Of a stretch of 48,407 nt of DNA, positions 7,763 to 16,319 are shown piece after piece (position 1 is the stretch's first letter; each line of letters opens with the position of its first letter). The notes under the pieces were generated by a model. The model saw only the letters and a program-made list of their open reading frames with translations, was not told the origin of the DNA and did not search any database. The DNA comes from Mesobacillus selenatarsenatis SF-1. GTDB taxonomy: Bacteria > Bacillota > Bacilli > Bacillales > Cytobacillaceae. Position numbers and translations under genes: made by a program. The DNA lies in contig NZ_BASE01000076.1 of NCBI RefSeq assembly GCF_000813125.1, positions 1 through 48,407 of the forward strand, given 5' to 3'.

Positions 7763-8716
7763 ATGAATGTAATTAAAATATCGCCACGCGGTTATTGCTA
7801 TGGTGTTGTCGATGCCATGGTCATTGCACGAAATGCTGCATTGGATAAAAGCCTGCCGCGTCCAATATATATACTTGGGATGATTGTCCACAATAAGCAT
7901 GTCACTGATGCATTTGAAGAAGAAGGCATCATTACTTTGGATGGAAACAACCGCAAGGAAATTCTTGAAAAAGTTGAAGGTGGAACAGTTATTTTCACAG
8001 CACACGGCATTTCACCAGAAGTCAGGGAGCTTGCCAAGCAAAAAGGGCTTGTCTCGATTGACGCGACATGCCCTGACGTAACAAACACCCATAACCTAAT
8101 CAGGGAAAAAGAAAAGGAAGGTTTTGAGGTTATTTACATCGGTAAAAAAGGGCATCCCGAACCTGAAGGAGCAGTAGGTGTCGCACCAGGGATTGTTCAT
8201 CTAGTTGAAACGGCAGCGGATGTAGAGGCATTGAATCTGCAAGCTGAAAAATTAATCGTAACCAACCAGACAACGATGAGCCAGTGGGACGTTGCTGATA
8301 TCATGAAGAACGTAAAAGAAAAGTACCCTCACGCGGAAGTTCATAGAGAAATCTGCATGGCTACACAAGTCCGCCAGGAGGCTGTCGCCGAGCAGGCTAA
8401 GGAATCAGATGTGCTAATTGTGGTTGGCGACCCTAAAAGCAATAACTCAAATCGTCTAGCACAGGTATCAGAAGAAATAGCCGGAACAAAAGCATATCGA
8501 ATTGCCGATATTAGTGAACTTGATATCGAGTGGATAAAAGATGCTGACACAGTCGCAGTCACATCTGGAGCATCGACTCCGACACCAATCACAAAAGAGG
8601 TCATTACCTTCCTCGAACAGTTTGACAAGGAAAATGAAGAAACATGGGTGAAAGAGAAAAAAGTACCTCTTCATAAAATCCTGCCAAAGGTTAAGAAGAC
8701 CGAGGCAAACGTATAA
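7763..8716 (+). CDS. ispH: 4-hydroxy-3-methylbut-2-enyl diphosphate reductase
   Basis: A 317-residue iron-sulfur enzyme that catalyses the last MEP-pathway step, reducing HMBPP to IPP and DMAPP. The three cluster cysteines are Cys12 (SPRGYCYGV), Cys103 (DATCPDV) and Cys198 ([11 protein letters not shown]). The substrate-binding motifs HNKHV (His43), FTAHG (His81), HPE (131-133), TNQTTMS and SNNSNRL are intact. ATG 7763 follows GGAGGATG. It is monocistronic with its own promoter and terminator, and sits where B. subtilis has yqfP. Confidence 0.95.
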   Translation: MNVIKISPRGYCYGVVDAMVIARNAALDKSLPRPIYILGMIVHNKHVTDAFEEEGIITLDGNNRKEILEKVEGGTVIFTAHGISPEVRELAKQKGLVSIDATCPDVTNTHNLIREKEKEGFEVIYIGKKGHPEPEGAVGVAPGIVHLVETAADVEALNLQAEKLIVTNQTTMSQWDVADIMKNVKEKYPHAEVHREICMATQVRQEAVAEQAKESDVLIVVGDPKSNNSNRLAQVSEEIAGTKAYRIADISELDIEWIKDADTVAVTSGASTPTPITKEVITFLEQFDKENEETWVKEKKVPLHKILPKVKKTEANV

Positions 8717-8719
8717 TAT

Positions 8720-8762
8720 GAAAGCAGCCTGAAATTCAATTCAGGCTGCTTTCTTGTTTTCT
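8720..8762. terminator. Terminator after ispH, possibly bidirectional
   Basis: A 14-bp perfect stem (8720-8733 with 8740-8753, GAAAGCAGCCTGAA) closes a 6-nt loop and is followed by TTGTTTTC. It lies between the convergent ends of ispH and yqfO. Confidence 0.8.
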
Positions 8763-8790
8763 TCGAATAAACTTATATCACACTCGGTTT

Positions 8791-9906
8791 CTAAATAAAG
8801 GTGAACGGATCTGTCCCTATTTCAGATGGAATGAACTTTACATCGTACCCTTTCTCTTTACATAGTCCTTCCATCACCGTGGCGACTCCTTTTTTCATGA
8901 TCTTCTCGACATTATGTCCTGGATCAACCATATTCAATCCTGCCATGAGCGCGTCGTGTGCTGTGTGATAGTAAATATCCCCGGTAACGTAAACATCTGC
9001 GCCGCGGAATTTCGCCTGCGAGTAATACTTATTTCCATCACCGCCAAGGACAGCTACCTTTTTCACCTTAGCGTTTAAGTCTCCGACAACACGGATTTTA
9101 TCCACTCCCAAAGCTTCCTTAACTACTCTGGCATATTCAGACAAGGTGGTCTCTTCGACTTGCCCGATTCTTCCAAGTCCAAGTTGTTCTCCGGTATTTT
9201 CAAGCCGATATATATCATAGGCGACTTCCTCATAAGGATGGGCCTTGATCATAGCCTGGATGACCTTTTTTTCGATACTCTGCGGGAAAACAGTTTCTAC
9301 ACGCACTTCAGTGACTGCTTCAAGCTTTCCTTGTTCGCCGATATGAGGATCCGTATTTTCCCCCGGCAGGAAACGTCCCTCTCCCGCGCCTGAGAATGTA
9401 CAGTGGCTGTAATTGCCGATTGCACCGGCTCCAGCATTACCTAACGCATTTCGCAGACCCTCAGCATCTTCCTCAGGTACGAAAACGACAAGCTTTTTCA
9501 ACTCGTCCTCATAAGTTGGCACCAGCACTTGAGGGTTCTTTAAACCGAGTGCAGCAGCCAGCAGGTCATTTACGCCTCCTTTTGCCACATCGAGGTTCGT
9601 GTGCGCTGCATAAACGGCAATATCATGCTTGATCAGCCTGGCAATCATTCGTCCGGCAGGAGTGTCAGTTGCGATCTTTTTCAATGGTCGGAATATCGGC
9701 GGATGATGCGCAATGATTAATTGAACATTATTGGCAATTGCCTCCTCCACCACTTCTTCTGTTACATCAAGAGCAACCAGGACGTTTTCGACCGATTGGT
9801 TCAACGCACCTATTTGCAGGCCAACCTTATCGTCTTCCATCGCAAATGCCTTAGGCGAAAATTGTTCAAAAAGCTGAATCACTTCATGTCCATTCACTTT
9901 TTTCAC
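8791..9906 (-). CDS. yqfO: Nif3-like dinuclear metal-centre protein YqfO
   Basis: A 371-residue NIF3/DUF34 protein. The metal-site motifs are VALDVTEEV, IIAHHPPIF (His-His near 67), YAAHTNLDVAKGGVNDLLA, and the C-terminal VDPGHNVE. The long form, about 370 residues, carries the PII/CutA-like insert (about 130-240) typical of Firmicutes. The biochemical role is unresolved; a metal-dependent hydrolase or metallochaperone role has been proposed for the family. The GTG start overlaps the trmK stop by 4 nt (GTGA), and GAGGAGG precedes it, so translation is coupled to trmK. Confidence 0.9.
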   Translation of the reverse strand: MKKVNGHEVIQLFEQFSPKAFAMEDDKVGLQIGALNQSVENVLVALDVTEEVVEEAIANNVQLIIAHHPPIFRPLKKIATDTPAGRMIARLIKHDIAVYAAHTNLDVAKGGVNDLLAAALGLKNPQVLVPTYEDELKKLVVFVPEEDAEGLRNALGNAGAGAIGNYSHCTFSGAGEGRFLPGENTDPHIGEQGKLEAVTEVRVETVFPQSIEKKVIQAMIKAHPYEEVAYDIYRLENTGEQLGLGRIGQVEETTLSEYARVVKEALGVDKIRVVGDLNAKVKKVAVLGGDGNKYYSQAKFRGADVYVTGDIYYHTAHDALMAGLNMVDPGHNVEKIMKKGVATVMEGLCKEKGYDVKFIPSEIGTDPFTFI

Positions 9907-10613
9907 CGTAACGCCTCCTCTGCCATCTTTAGTTTCGTTTTCAGTTCCTGTCTCTTGCTTTCTGTATCCTCATTCTGCACAGCCTCATCGAGCTGCTTTA
10001 AGATACGCTCCCAATTTCGCTTTTCAGCATTCCACTTTTCTTTGAACACCTCAGGCTTTTCCTTCAGCAAAAATGGGCCAAACAATATTCCATTTTCAAA
10101 ATTGATATGCTGATACGGCTTCATTGGTTCACCCTTCTCAGCGACAAGGATTTCGTAAATTTTCCGATCTTCTTCAAGGATCTCTTCTTTGATCAGTTCC
10201 CAGCCATTGCCAATCAACCACTTGCGCACCGCAAAGCTTCCAACATTAGGCTGAAGGACAAGCCTGCTGACTCCTTCTAGTTTCGATTTCCCTTGTTCAA
10301 GAATCGTTGAAATCAATGTGCCGCCCATACCAGCGATGGTAACGCAATCAACCTCTCCAGGTTGAATTACTTCAAGTCCATCACCTTTTCTGACTGATAT
10401 TTTATCTATGAGACTTTCCTCCCGAACCTGCTCAAGTGCAGATTGGAATGGTCCTTCAGCGACCTCGCCTGCAATCGCCATTGAAACAGTACCCTTCTTT
10501 ACAACATTACAAGGAAGGTAGGCATGGTCGGAACCGATATCGGCCAGCCTTGTACCTTCAGGAATATTATTTGCAACGGCTTCAAGCCGGTGTGATAGTT
10601 TTTCAGCATTCAT
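9903..10613 (-). CDS. trmK: tRNA (adenine(22)-N1)-methyltransferase TrmK
   Basis: A 236-residue SAM-dependent class I methyltransferase (B. subtilis YqfN) that makes m1A22 in the D-loop of certain tRNAs. The SAM motif is LADIGSDHAYLPC near residue 22. The region CVTIAGMGGTL holds the family Asp/Gly loop, followed by LVLQPNVGSFAVRKWL. A Lys/Glu-rich coiled-coil tail occupies about 180-236. ATG 10613 is preceded by AGGTGA; the in-frame GTG at 10622 has no ribosome site. It is the first gene of trmK-yqfO, consistent with B. subtilis. Confidence 0.93.
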   Translation of the reverse strand: MNAEKLSHRLEAVANNIPEGTRLADIGSDHAYLPCNVVKKGTVSMAIAGEVAEGPFQSALEQVREESLIDKISVRKGDGLEVIQPGEVDCVTIAGMGGTLISTILEQGKSKLEGVSRLVLQPNVGSFAVRKWLIGNGWELIKEEILEEDRKIYEILVAEKGEPMKPYQHINFENGILFGPFLLKEKPEVFKEKWNAEKRNWERILKQLDEAVQNEDTESKRQELKTKLKMAEEALR

Positions 10614-10691
10614 ACAAGTCACCTACTAAATCTTATTTTGCTTTTATAAGTATATGAAAACAGCGGGCCTCTTGTCCAATTATGGAACAAA

Positions 10692-10836
10692 AAGCGCAAG
10701 CGCCTCGTTCAGCCCCGACAAGCGCTGGAGGGCCGACCGGTGAAGTCGTTCTTTGACTTCATTGGGCGGACCGAAGCGACTCGAGGGGCTAGGCGCTGGA
10801 GCTAGATTAAGAAGACTACATGTAGTTAACCACAAC
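10692..10836. repeat. Dispersed GC-rich foldback element, complete copy
   Basis: It starts AGCGCAAGCGCCTCG and ends near GAGGGGCTAGGCGCTGGAGC plus an ATTAAGAA-CCACAAC tail. The two ends are imperfect inverse complements, and an inner hairpin TGAAGTC / GACTTCA sits in the middle. Related copies lie at 1-82, 27617-27846 and 27888-27900. It occupies the trmK-cccA gap and encodes nothing visible. Confidence 0.8.
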
Positions 10837-10865
10837 AAAATAAATTTTATAATTTCCTAAAAGAT

Positions 10866-10895
10866 AAAAAAGCTCTTTGCAAAAGCAAAGAGCCT
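10866..10895 (-). terminator. cccA terminator
   Basis: The stem GCTCTTTGC / GCAAAGAGC, followed on the minus strand by six T, lies 8 nt past the cccA stop. Confidence 0.85.
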
Positions 10896-10902
10896 TTCAA
10901 TA

Positions 10903-11268
10903 TTACTTCAATTCATTAACGATCCATTCTGCCATTTGATCTTCCTTGCCAGCAGCCAGACCAGGAGGCATAGCTCCTTTACCATTAACCAAAATGTCTT
11001 TGATCTCATCCTGTGAGTACTTGCTGCCTACGCCTTTCAATGAAGGACCTGAAACGCCTTCATACTGGTTTCCGTGGCACATTGCGCAGGATTGCTGGTA
11101 AAAATCCTCAGGGTTTGCTTCAGCAGTTTCTTCCGTCTTCTCACCGCCGCCTTCTTTTTCCTTTGCAAGATCCTTGGAATCCCCAACACCCTTGAAAGAA
11201 AGCAGGAACATCAAGCCGATCCCCATTACCATGATCAATACGAACGGGATAATTGGATTACGATTCAT
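10903..11268 (-). CDS. cccA: Membrane-anchored cytochrome c-550 CccA
   Basis: A 121-residue lipid-side electron carrier of the aerobic respiratory chain. An uncleaved N-terminal membrane anchor spans about residues 7-26. A Lys/Glu-rich linker leads to a single class I cytochrome c domain with heme motif CAMCH (61-65) and distal Met100 in KGAMPPG. Of the two tandem ATGs (11271, 11268), the second has the better distance to AAAGGAGG and aligns with the B. subtilis N-terminus. It is monocistronic, with its own terminator. Confidence 0.93.
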   Translation of the reverse strand: MNRNPIIPFVLIMVMGIGLMFLLSFKGVGDSKDLAKEKEGGGEKTEETAEANPEDFYQQSCAMCHGNQYEGVSGPSLKGVGSKYSQDEIKDILVNGKGAMPPGLAAGKEDQMAEWIVNELK

Positions 11269-11332
11269 CATATACCCTCCTTTATGTACAACATCTACTT
11301 AAATAATGATTTCACACAGATATTATTTTACT

Positions 11333-11347
11333 TGAAAAACGTTTACA
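11333..11347 (-). promoter_or_regulatory. Cre-like sequence upstream of cccA
   Basis: On the minus strand TGTAAACGTTTTTCA resembles the CcpA site TGNAANCGNWNNCA but carries one extra T, so the half-site spacing is off by one. A TAAAAT -10-like hexamer follows 3 nt downstream. Catabolite control of cccA would fit its role, but the imperfect site makes this weak. Confidence 0.3.
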
Positions 11348-11395
11348 GGGAAAGTAAAAAAGCAAACTTTGTCACACTTGTTCACAATTTAGACA

Positions 11396-11423
11396 AAAAA
11401 CTTCATCGTATGATGAAGTTTTT
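11396..11423. terminator. Terminator after the acyl-CoA dehydrogenase gene
   Basis: A perfect 12-bp stem AAAAACTTCATC / GATGAAGTTTTT with a 4-nt loop. The T-rich arm continues the U tract on the minus strand. It lies 28 nt past the stop. Confidence 0.8.
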
Positions 11424-11451
11424 GCGGACAAAGCATATTTAGGATACCCTT

Positions 11452-12591
11452 TTAGCAGCCAATTAATCTTGCAATAACCATTCTTTGGACTTCTGATGTG
11501 CCTTCACCAATTTCCAGAAGCTTTGCATCCCTCATGTAACGTTCCACTTCATATTCCCTCATATAGCCATATCCGCCATGTATCTGGACTGACTGATCAG
11601 CTACTTCCATCGCAATTTCAGAAGCATAGAGCTTGCACATTGATGCTTCCTTTGAGAATGGACGTCCCTGATCCTTCAGCCAGGCGGCCTTATAGACCAT
11701 ATTGCGGGCAAGTTCAATCTTCATTGCCATGTCAGCAAGCTTGAACTGGATAGCCTGAAACTGTGATATTGGTCTGCCGAACTGCTGTCTTTCTTTGGCA
11801 TACTGTAAGGCTTTTTCATAAGCGGCCTGAGCCACTCCTACAGCCATTGCGCCTATGCCGATCCTGCCGCCGTCCAATGTCACAAGGAATTGCTTGAAGC
11901 CCTCCCCTTTCTTGCCAAGCAGGTTTTCAACCGGAACATGTACATCCTCCATCACCAGCTGAGTAGTATTCGATGCATTTAATCCCATCTTTTCATAATT
12001 ATCAATGACAGAAAATCCTGGTGCATCGGTTGGCACTATAATCGCACTGATTTCCTTTTTCCCGTCGACATTACCTGTGATCGCCGTCATTGCGAGATGT
12101 TTGGCATAGCTTGCATTCGTGATAAAGTTTTTGCTGCCATTGATGATGTATTCTCCATCCACTTCTTTGGCAGTCGTCTGGGTACCTCCTGCATCCGAGC
12201 CTGCATTCGGTTCGGTCAGTCCGAAAGCTCCCAGTGATTCTCCTGAGCAGATTGGTGCGAGGTATTTTTGCTTCTGCTCCTCTGTGCCGAATAGATTGAT
12301 AGGCGCTCCTCCAAGAGATATGTGGGCAGAATATGTAATCCCTGTTGAGGCGCAAGCCTTGCTCAATTCCTCGGTGACAATCGCAAAACTAACCGTATCA
12401 GCTCCAGCTCCGCCATATTCCTCGGGGAACGGCAAGCCCAGCATTCCTAGTTCTCCCAGTTTTTTGAAGATTTCTGTCGGGAATTGTTTTGTTTTATCTC
12501 TTTCAATCGCTCCTGGAGCAACTTCTTCCTCCGCAAACTCTCTAATTGTCCTTTTAATCATTGCTTGTTCTGATGTTAAATCAAAATTCAT
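11452..12591 (-). CDS. Acyl-CoA dehydrogenase (FAD-dependent)
   Basis: A 379-residue flavoenzyme that introduces the alpha-beta double bond in acyl-CoA during fatty-acid or branched-chain degradation. The N-terminal helical domain begins MNFDLTSEQAMIKRTIREFA. The middle has the FAD/substrate motif AFGLTEPNAGSD. The C-terminal part has QFGRPISQFQAIQFKLADM and the catalytic-Glu region QIHGGYGYMREYEVERYMRDA, split here into YGYMREYEVE and YMRDAKL, with the EGTSEVQRMVIAR ending. This is the short/medium-chain class. ATG 12591 follows AAGGGGG; the TTG/ATG starts further upstream would run into the cre site. This gene is not at this place in B. subtilis. Its cre site predicts glucose repression. 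Confidence 0.88.
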   Translation of the reverse strand: MNFDLTSEQAMIKRTIREFAEEEVAPGAIERDKTKQFPTEIFKKLGELGMLGLPFPEEYGGAGADTVSFAIVTEELSKACASTGITYSAHISLGGAPINLFGTEEQKQKYLAPICSGESLGAFGLTEPNAGSDAGGTQTTAKEVDGEYIINGSKNFITNASYAKHLAMTAITGNVDGKKEISAIIVPTDAPGFSVIDNYEKMGLNASNTTQLVMEDVHVPVENLLGKKGEGFKQFLVTLDGGRIGIGAMAVGVAQAAYEKALQYAKERQQFGRPISQFQAIQFKLADMAMKIELARNMVYKAAWLKDQGRPFSKEASMCKLYASEIAMEVADQSVQIHGGYGYMREYEVERYMRDAKLLEIGEGTSEVQRMVIARLIGC

Positions 12592-12611
12592 TTCCATCCC
12601 CCTTAAAACAT

Positions 12612-12625
12612 TGAATACGTTTACA
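12612..12625 (-). promoter_or_regulatory. Catabolite-responsive element (cre) for CcpA
   Basis: On the minus strand TGTAAACGTATTCA, flanked by A on both sides, matches WTGNAANCGNWNNCAW at every defined position. It begins 6 nt downstream of the predicted -10 box, so CcpA bound here would block transcription initiation of the acyl-CoA dehydrogenase gene. Confidence 0.75.
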
Positions 12626-12631
12626 TTCTTC

Positions 12632-12661
12632 ATTATAAAGGGGAATAAACAATTTTCTCAA
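12632..12661 (-). promoter_or_regulatory. Acyl-CoA dehydrogenase promoter
   Basis: TTGAGA (12661-12656), an 18-nt spacer and a perfect TATAAT (12637-12632). Confidence 0.7.
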
Positions 12662-12689
12662 CATTTAAAACCTTTTAAATTGTTAAAAA

Positions 12690-13214
12690 TTATATAAATA
12701 TAGTAATTAACAGGACGAGAAACCCTATGATACCTGATATTTTGAAGCTCACCAACTTCCACCTAGTCCCTACTGTAACCCACAATAAACAGTTTAGGCC
12801 CGCTACGATATAAAGCATGCCGGGATGGTCTGGAAATATTATTTCAGCTGCCTGAACAGATGTGATTAATAAAAGAAGTGCAGAAGCGAGTAATGGGATC
12901 AAATCAAAAAAAGATTTTTTTAACATGTAAAAGGCTACTAAAAGGCTAATTACTCCAAAAAAAATAATAAGGGCAGTTTGCAAAAAGAGCGACAATTCAG
13001 TAAAATAAAATAAAAAAACTGAAAGCGATAACAATCCAATTAGAATTAAACCTAATATTCCCTTAGTGCGGCTATTTCTTCGAGTCGAGTCATCTTCAGA
13101 GCTACCCTCTGTATACAGGTTCAAGAGGAAATCACAATAGTGCTCAGGCAACAGCCTGTTTTGTTTCCAGTACTTAATCTCATTGGTGATGATTTTCTTG
13201 CGATGGTCATCCAT
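12690..13214 (-). CDS. Conserved membrane protein, unknown function
   Basis: A 174-residue protein I do not recognise by name. The first 45 residues are soluble (MDDHRKKIITNEIKYWKQNR, then a short LLPEHYCDFLLNLY helix), followed by a charged spacer EDDSTRRNSRTKG. Five to six hydrophobic segments make up the rest, about 52-174, ending VLLITIFI. The soluble head resembles the N-terminus of DUF2157-type membrane proteins. ATG 13214 is favoured; ATG 13226 directly abuts its only AGG. It lies between the acyl-CoA dehydrogenase gene and sigA, which is transcribed in the same direction but separated from it by a terminator. Confidence 0.7.
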   Translation of the reverse strand: MDDHRKKIITNEIKYWKQNRLLPEHYCDFLLNLYTEGSSEDDSTRRNSRTKGILGLILIGLLSLSVFLFYFTELSLFLQTALIIFFGVISLLVAFYMLKKSFFDLIPLLASALLLLITSVQAAEIIFPDHPGMLYIVAGLNCLLWVTVGTRWKLVSFKISGIIGFLVLLITIFI

Positions 13215-13271
13215 AGGTAGGCACATCCTGTCTTATTGGTTATCCGTGTTAATAGTCGGCGGAAAGAAAGT

Positions 13272-13315
13272 AAAAAAGGAATAATTTACTTTTATTTTAA
13301 AAAGTAAATTATTCC
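13272..13315. terminator. sigA operon terminator
   Basis: A perfect 15-bp stem GGAATAATTTACTTT / AAAGTAAATTATTCC, followed on the minus strand by TTTTTT. It lies just past the sigA stop and ends the yqxD-dnaG-sigA operon. Confidence 0.85.
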
Positions 13316-13324
13316 TTGGCAATC

Positions 13325-14455
13325 CTATTCTAAAAAGTCTTTCAATCTTTTGCTGCGACTTGGGTGTCTCAGCTTACGAAGTGCCTTTGCTTCAATTTGG
13401 CGAATACGTTCGCGCGTAACGCCAAATACTTTGCCCACTTCTTCCAATGTGCGAGTGCGGCCATCATCAAGACCGAAACGGAGTCGAAGGACGTTCTCTT
13501 CACGGTCAGTAAGCGTATCAAGGACATCTTCAAGTTGTTCCTTCAAAAGCTCATATGCAGCATGTTCAGAAGGAGAGGTAGCATCCTGGTCCTCAATGAA
13601 ATCACCAAGGTGGGAGTCATCTTCTTCCCCTATCGGAGTTTCGAGGGATACCGGTTCCTGGGCAATCTTAAGGATTTCGCGCACTTTCTCAGGTGACAGG
13701 TCCATGTCTTCACCAATCTCTTCAGGCGTTGGTTCGCGGCCTAAGTCCTGAAGGAGTTGTCTTTGTACACGGATCAATTTATTGATGGTTTCCACCATAT
13801 GGACAGGGATCCTGATAGTTCTTGCCTGGTCAGCGATAGCACGAGTGATAGCCTGACGAATCCACCAGGTAGCATAGGTACTGAATTTAAAACCTTTGCG
13901 GTAATCGAACTTTTCAACAGCTTTGATCAAACCCATATTCCCTTCCTGAATCAGGTCAAGGAATAACATACCACGGCCTACATAGCGTTTCGCAATACTT
14001 ACTACGAGCCGTAGGTTTGCTTCGGCAAGACGTCTTTTGGCTTCTTCATCGCCTTGTTCGATTCTTTCTGCCAGGTTGATCTCTTCTTCTGCTGAGAGCA
14101 AGTCAACTCGGCCAATTTCCTTTAAGTACATCCTTACAGGGTCGTTGATCTTGACTCCCGGCGGGACACTTAAGTCATTCAAGTCGAATTCTTCATCGTC
14201 TTTTGCAAGCTGTTTGATGTCAGGGTCTTCTACTTCATCGCTTTCACCTACGAGCTCAATCCCTTGTTCACCGAGGAACTCATAGTATTCATCCATCTGA
14301 TCGGAATCAAGTTCAAAGCTTGATAGCCTTTCCGCGATATCATCATAGGCAAGGACACCTGTTTTCTTGCCAATTGCCGTTAACTGGTCTTTCACTTGTT
14401 CAACTGTCACTTCATTTTCAGTGACTTCTTTAGAACGGGCTGACTTTTCAGCCAT
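13325..14455 (-). CDS. sigA: Primary sigma factor SigA (RpoD)
   Basis: A 376-residue housekeeping sigma factor. Region 1.2 starts near [23 protein letters not shown] (split: [19 protein letters not shown]). Region 2 has [40 protein letters not shown], and the -10-binding [14 protein letters not shown]. Region 3 has [13 protein letters not shown]. Region 4 has [20 protein letters not shown], the -35-binding helix-turn-helix. ATG 14455 follows AAGGAGGGGG; the TTG at 14473 would begin inside the ribosome site. It is last in the macromolecular synthesis operon behind dnaG. Confidence 0.98.
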   Translation of the reverse strand: MAEKSARSKEVTENEVTVEQVKDQLTAIGKKTGVLAYDDIAERLSSFELDSDQMDEYYEFLGEQGIELVGESDEVEDPDIKQLAKDDEEFDLNDLSVPPGVKINDPVRMYLKEIGRVDLLSAEEEINLAERIEQGDEEAKRRLAEANLRLVVSIAKRYVGRGMLFLDLIQEGNMGLIKAVEKFDYRKGFKFSTYATWWIRQAITRAIADQARTIRIPVHMVETINKLIRVQRQLLQDLGREPTPEEIGEDMDLSPEKVREILKIAQEPVSLETPIGEEDDSHLGDFIEDQDATSPSEHAAYELLKEQLEDVLDTLTDREENVLRLRFGLDDGRTRTLEEVGKVFGVTRERIRQIEAKALRKLRHPSRSKRLKDFLE

Positions 14456-14498
14456 ATGTCCCCCTCCTTCCAAAAATCAAAAACAATCAGCATAAGCT

Positions 14499-16304
14499 TT
14501 ATAAGGTCTTGCGCAATTGGATAATTTCCGTTGCGATAGCCGCAGCGCGCAAGAAGTCGTTTTGTCGTTCTGCCTGTTTTTGTTCTGCCATTTTTTCCTT
14601 TATTTTTAACATTTTTTGATAATTCAAGACCTGCTTGATATAATCAGATAATTCCTGGTCACTGATCTCCTCGTTAAGAGGCATCATCTCTATATCAGCA
14701 ACAACCCTTTTTAGCTTATTATCCAGGAGATAATTTAAGAACGCGCTTGGGTCAGGATCATGTCCTTTTTCATAGTATGCAAATAAATAAGTAATAATAG
14801 CCTGATGTTCATCAATGTTCAGTGTACTTCCTGCAAGCATTTCCTGTACCTTATATGCGACATCGGCGTCTCTCATCATATGAAAGATCATTCGCCTTTC
14901 CGCAGTGTGGTATGCAGGCTTCAGTTCTGATTTCCTAGCGTAGCTTACAGGTTTTGATTCCGCTCGAGGTTGATTTTGCCTCTTTGGGCCCGACGCATGA
15001 ACCAGCTGATTGAGCTGTTGGGCTAATGCATCTAGTGATAGCGAAAACTCATTCGCAAGCTGCCTCAAGTAAAGGTCTTTTTCTACTGCTTTATCGAGCG
15101 TGCTGATTTCTTTAAGTACTTCTTCGATATATTGAAGGCGATCTCCTTCATTCTGAAGGTTTTTCCCTCGACGATAATATATTAATTTAAAAGCCATCAA
15201 GGTGGCGCTGGAGCCAATAATATCGTTCCTGAATTTCTCCTCGCCATGCACCTTTATGAAATCATCAGGATCCATGCCATCTGGCATTGTTGCAACCCTG
15301 ATAGCGAATCCCGCTTTTGACAGCATGTTAGATGCCCTGAAAGCCGCTTCAATACCGGCTCTGTCCGAGTCGTAGCAAATCGTTACAGCTTGCACATTTC
15401 TTTTCAGCAAGGAGATATGTTCTTCAGTCAACGATGTCCCCATCGTGGCGACACCGTTTTCTACGCCTGCCCGGTTAGCCGAAATAACATCGGCGAATCC
15501 TTCGAAAAGTACAGCTTGCTGCTGCTTACGGATCACGCCACGAGCAAGGTGAAAATTATATAGAATTTTACTTTTGTTGAAGATTTGCGTTTCGGGACTA
15601 TTTAGATATTTGGGTTCTTCGCCCCCTAGCGCCCGCCCTGAAAACGCAATTGTATTTCCCTGATGGTCGAGGATTGGAAACATAATCCTGTTCCTGAACC
15701 TGTCAAAGTATGTCCCATCGTTTTCCCGCTGGATGACCAGTCCTGCTTTCGAAATGAGGTCCAACGAGAACCCCCGTTTTTCAAGCAGTTTAACTGCAAA
15801 GTCCCATGAAGGCAGTGAATAGCCTATTTGGAATGTGTCAATAGAGTCCTGTGTAAATCCCCTGTTAAGAAGATATTCCAGTGCCTCTTGACCCTCTTTT
15901 GTGTTTACAAGCAAATGATGATAAAATTTACGCAATAGTTCATGCGCTTCGATCATTTGCTTCGAGCCTTCAGGCAGTTGTGGGTTTTTACCCGAAGCCG
16001 TTCCTTCCAGCTTCAGTTCGATGTTTGACCTATCAGCAAGCTTCACTGCAGCTTCTTGAAACGACAGGCCATCAATATCCATCAGGAATGAAAATACATT
16101 CCCGCCGGCACCACAACCAAAGCAGTGATAAATCTGCTTTTCAGGTGAAACTGAAAATGATGGAGAGTTTTCCCCATGAAATGGACAAAGCCCAAAATAA
16201 TTTCGGCCTTGTTTTTTCAATTGGACGTAATCACCAATGACATCGACTATTTCAACCGCCTGCCGGATTTCATTTACTTTTTCCTCGGCAATCCTCTCTG
16301 CCAT
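14499..16304 (-). CDS. dnaG: DNA primase DnaG
   Basis: A 601-residue primase that lays RNA primers for lagging-strand synthesis. The N-terminal zinc-binding domain has LCPFHGENSPSF and YHCFGCGAGG (CHC2 type). The Toprim catalytic core has FEGFADV and CYDSDRAG. The last 150 or so residues form the DnaB-helicase-interaction domain. Second ATG at 16304 is preferred because GAGG is 8 nt upstream; the first ATG at 16310 directly follows GAGGTC. It sits between yqxD and sigA. Confidence 0.97.
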   Translation of the reverse strand: MAERIAEEKVNEIRQAVEIVDVIGDYVQLKKQGRNYFGLCPFHGENSPSFSVSPEKQIYHCFGCGAGGNVFSFLMDIDGLSFQEAAVKLADRSNIELKLEGTASGKNPQLPEGSKQMIEAHELLRKFYHHLLVNTKEGQEALEYLLNRGFTQDSIDTFQIGYSLPSWDFAVKLLEKRGFSLDLISKAGLVIQRENDGTYFDRFRNRIMFPILDHQGNTIAFSGRALGGEEPKYLNSPETQIFNKSKILYNFHLARGVIRKQQQAVLFEGFADVISANRAGVENGVATMGTSLTEEHISLLKRNVQAVTICYDSDRAGIEAAFRASNMLSKAGFAIRVATMPDGMDPDDFIKVHGEEKFRNDIIGSSATLMAFKLIYYRRGKNLQNEGDRLQYIEEVLKEISTLDKAVEKDLYLRQLANEFSLSLDALAQQLNQLVHASGPKRQNQPRAESKPVSYARKSELKPAYHTAERRMIFHMMRDADVAYKVQEMLAGSTLNIDEHQAIITYLFAYYEKGHDPDPSAFLNYLLDNKLKRVVADIEMMPLNEEISDQELSDYIKQVLNYQKMLKIKEKMAEQKQAERQNDFLRAAAIATEIIQLRKTL

Positions 16305-16319
16305 AAGCATGACCTCTAA

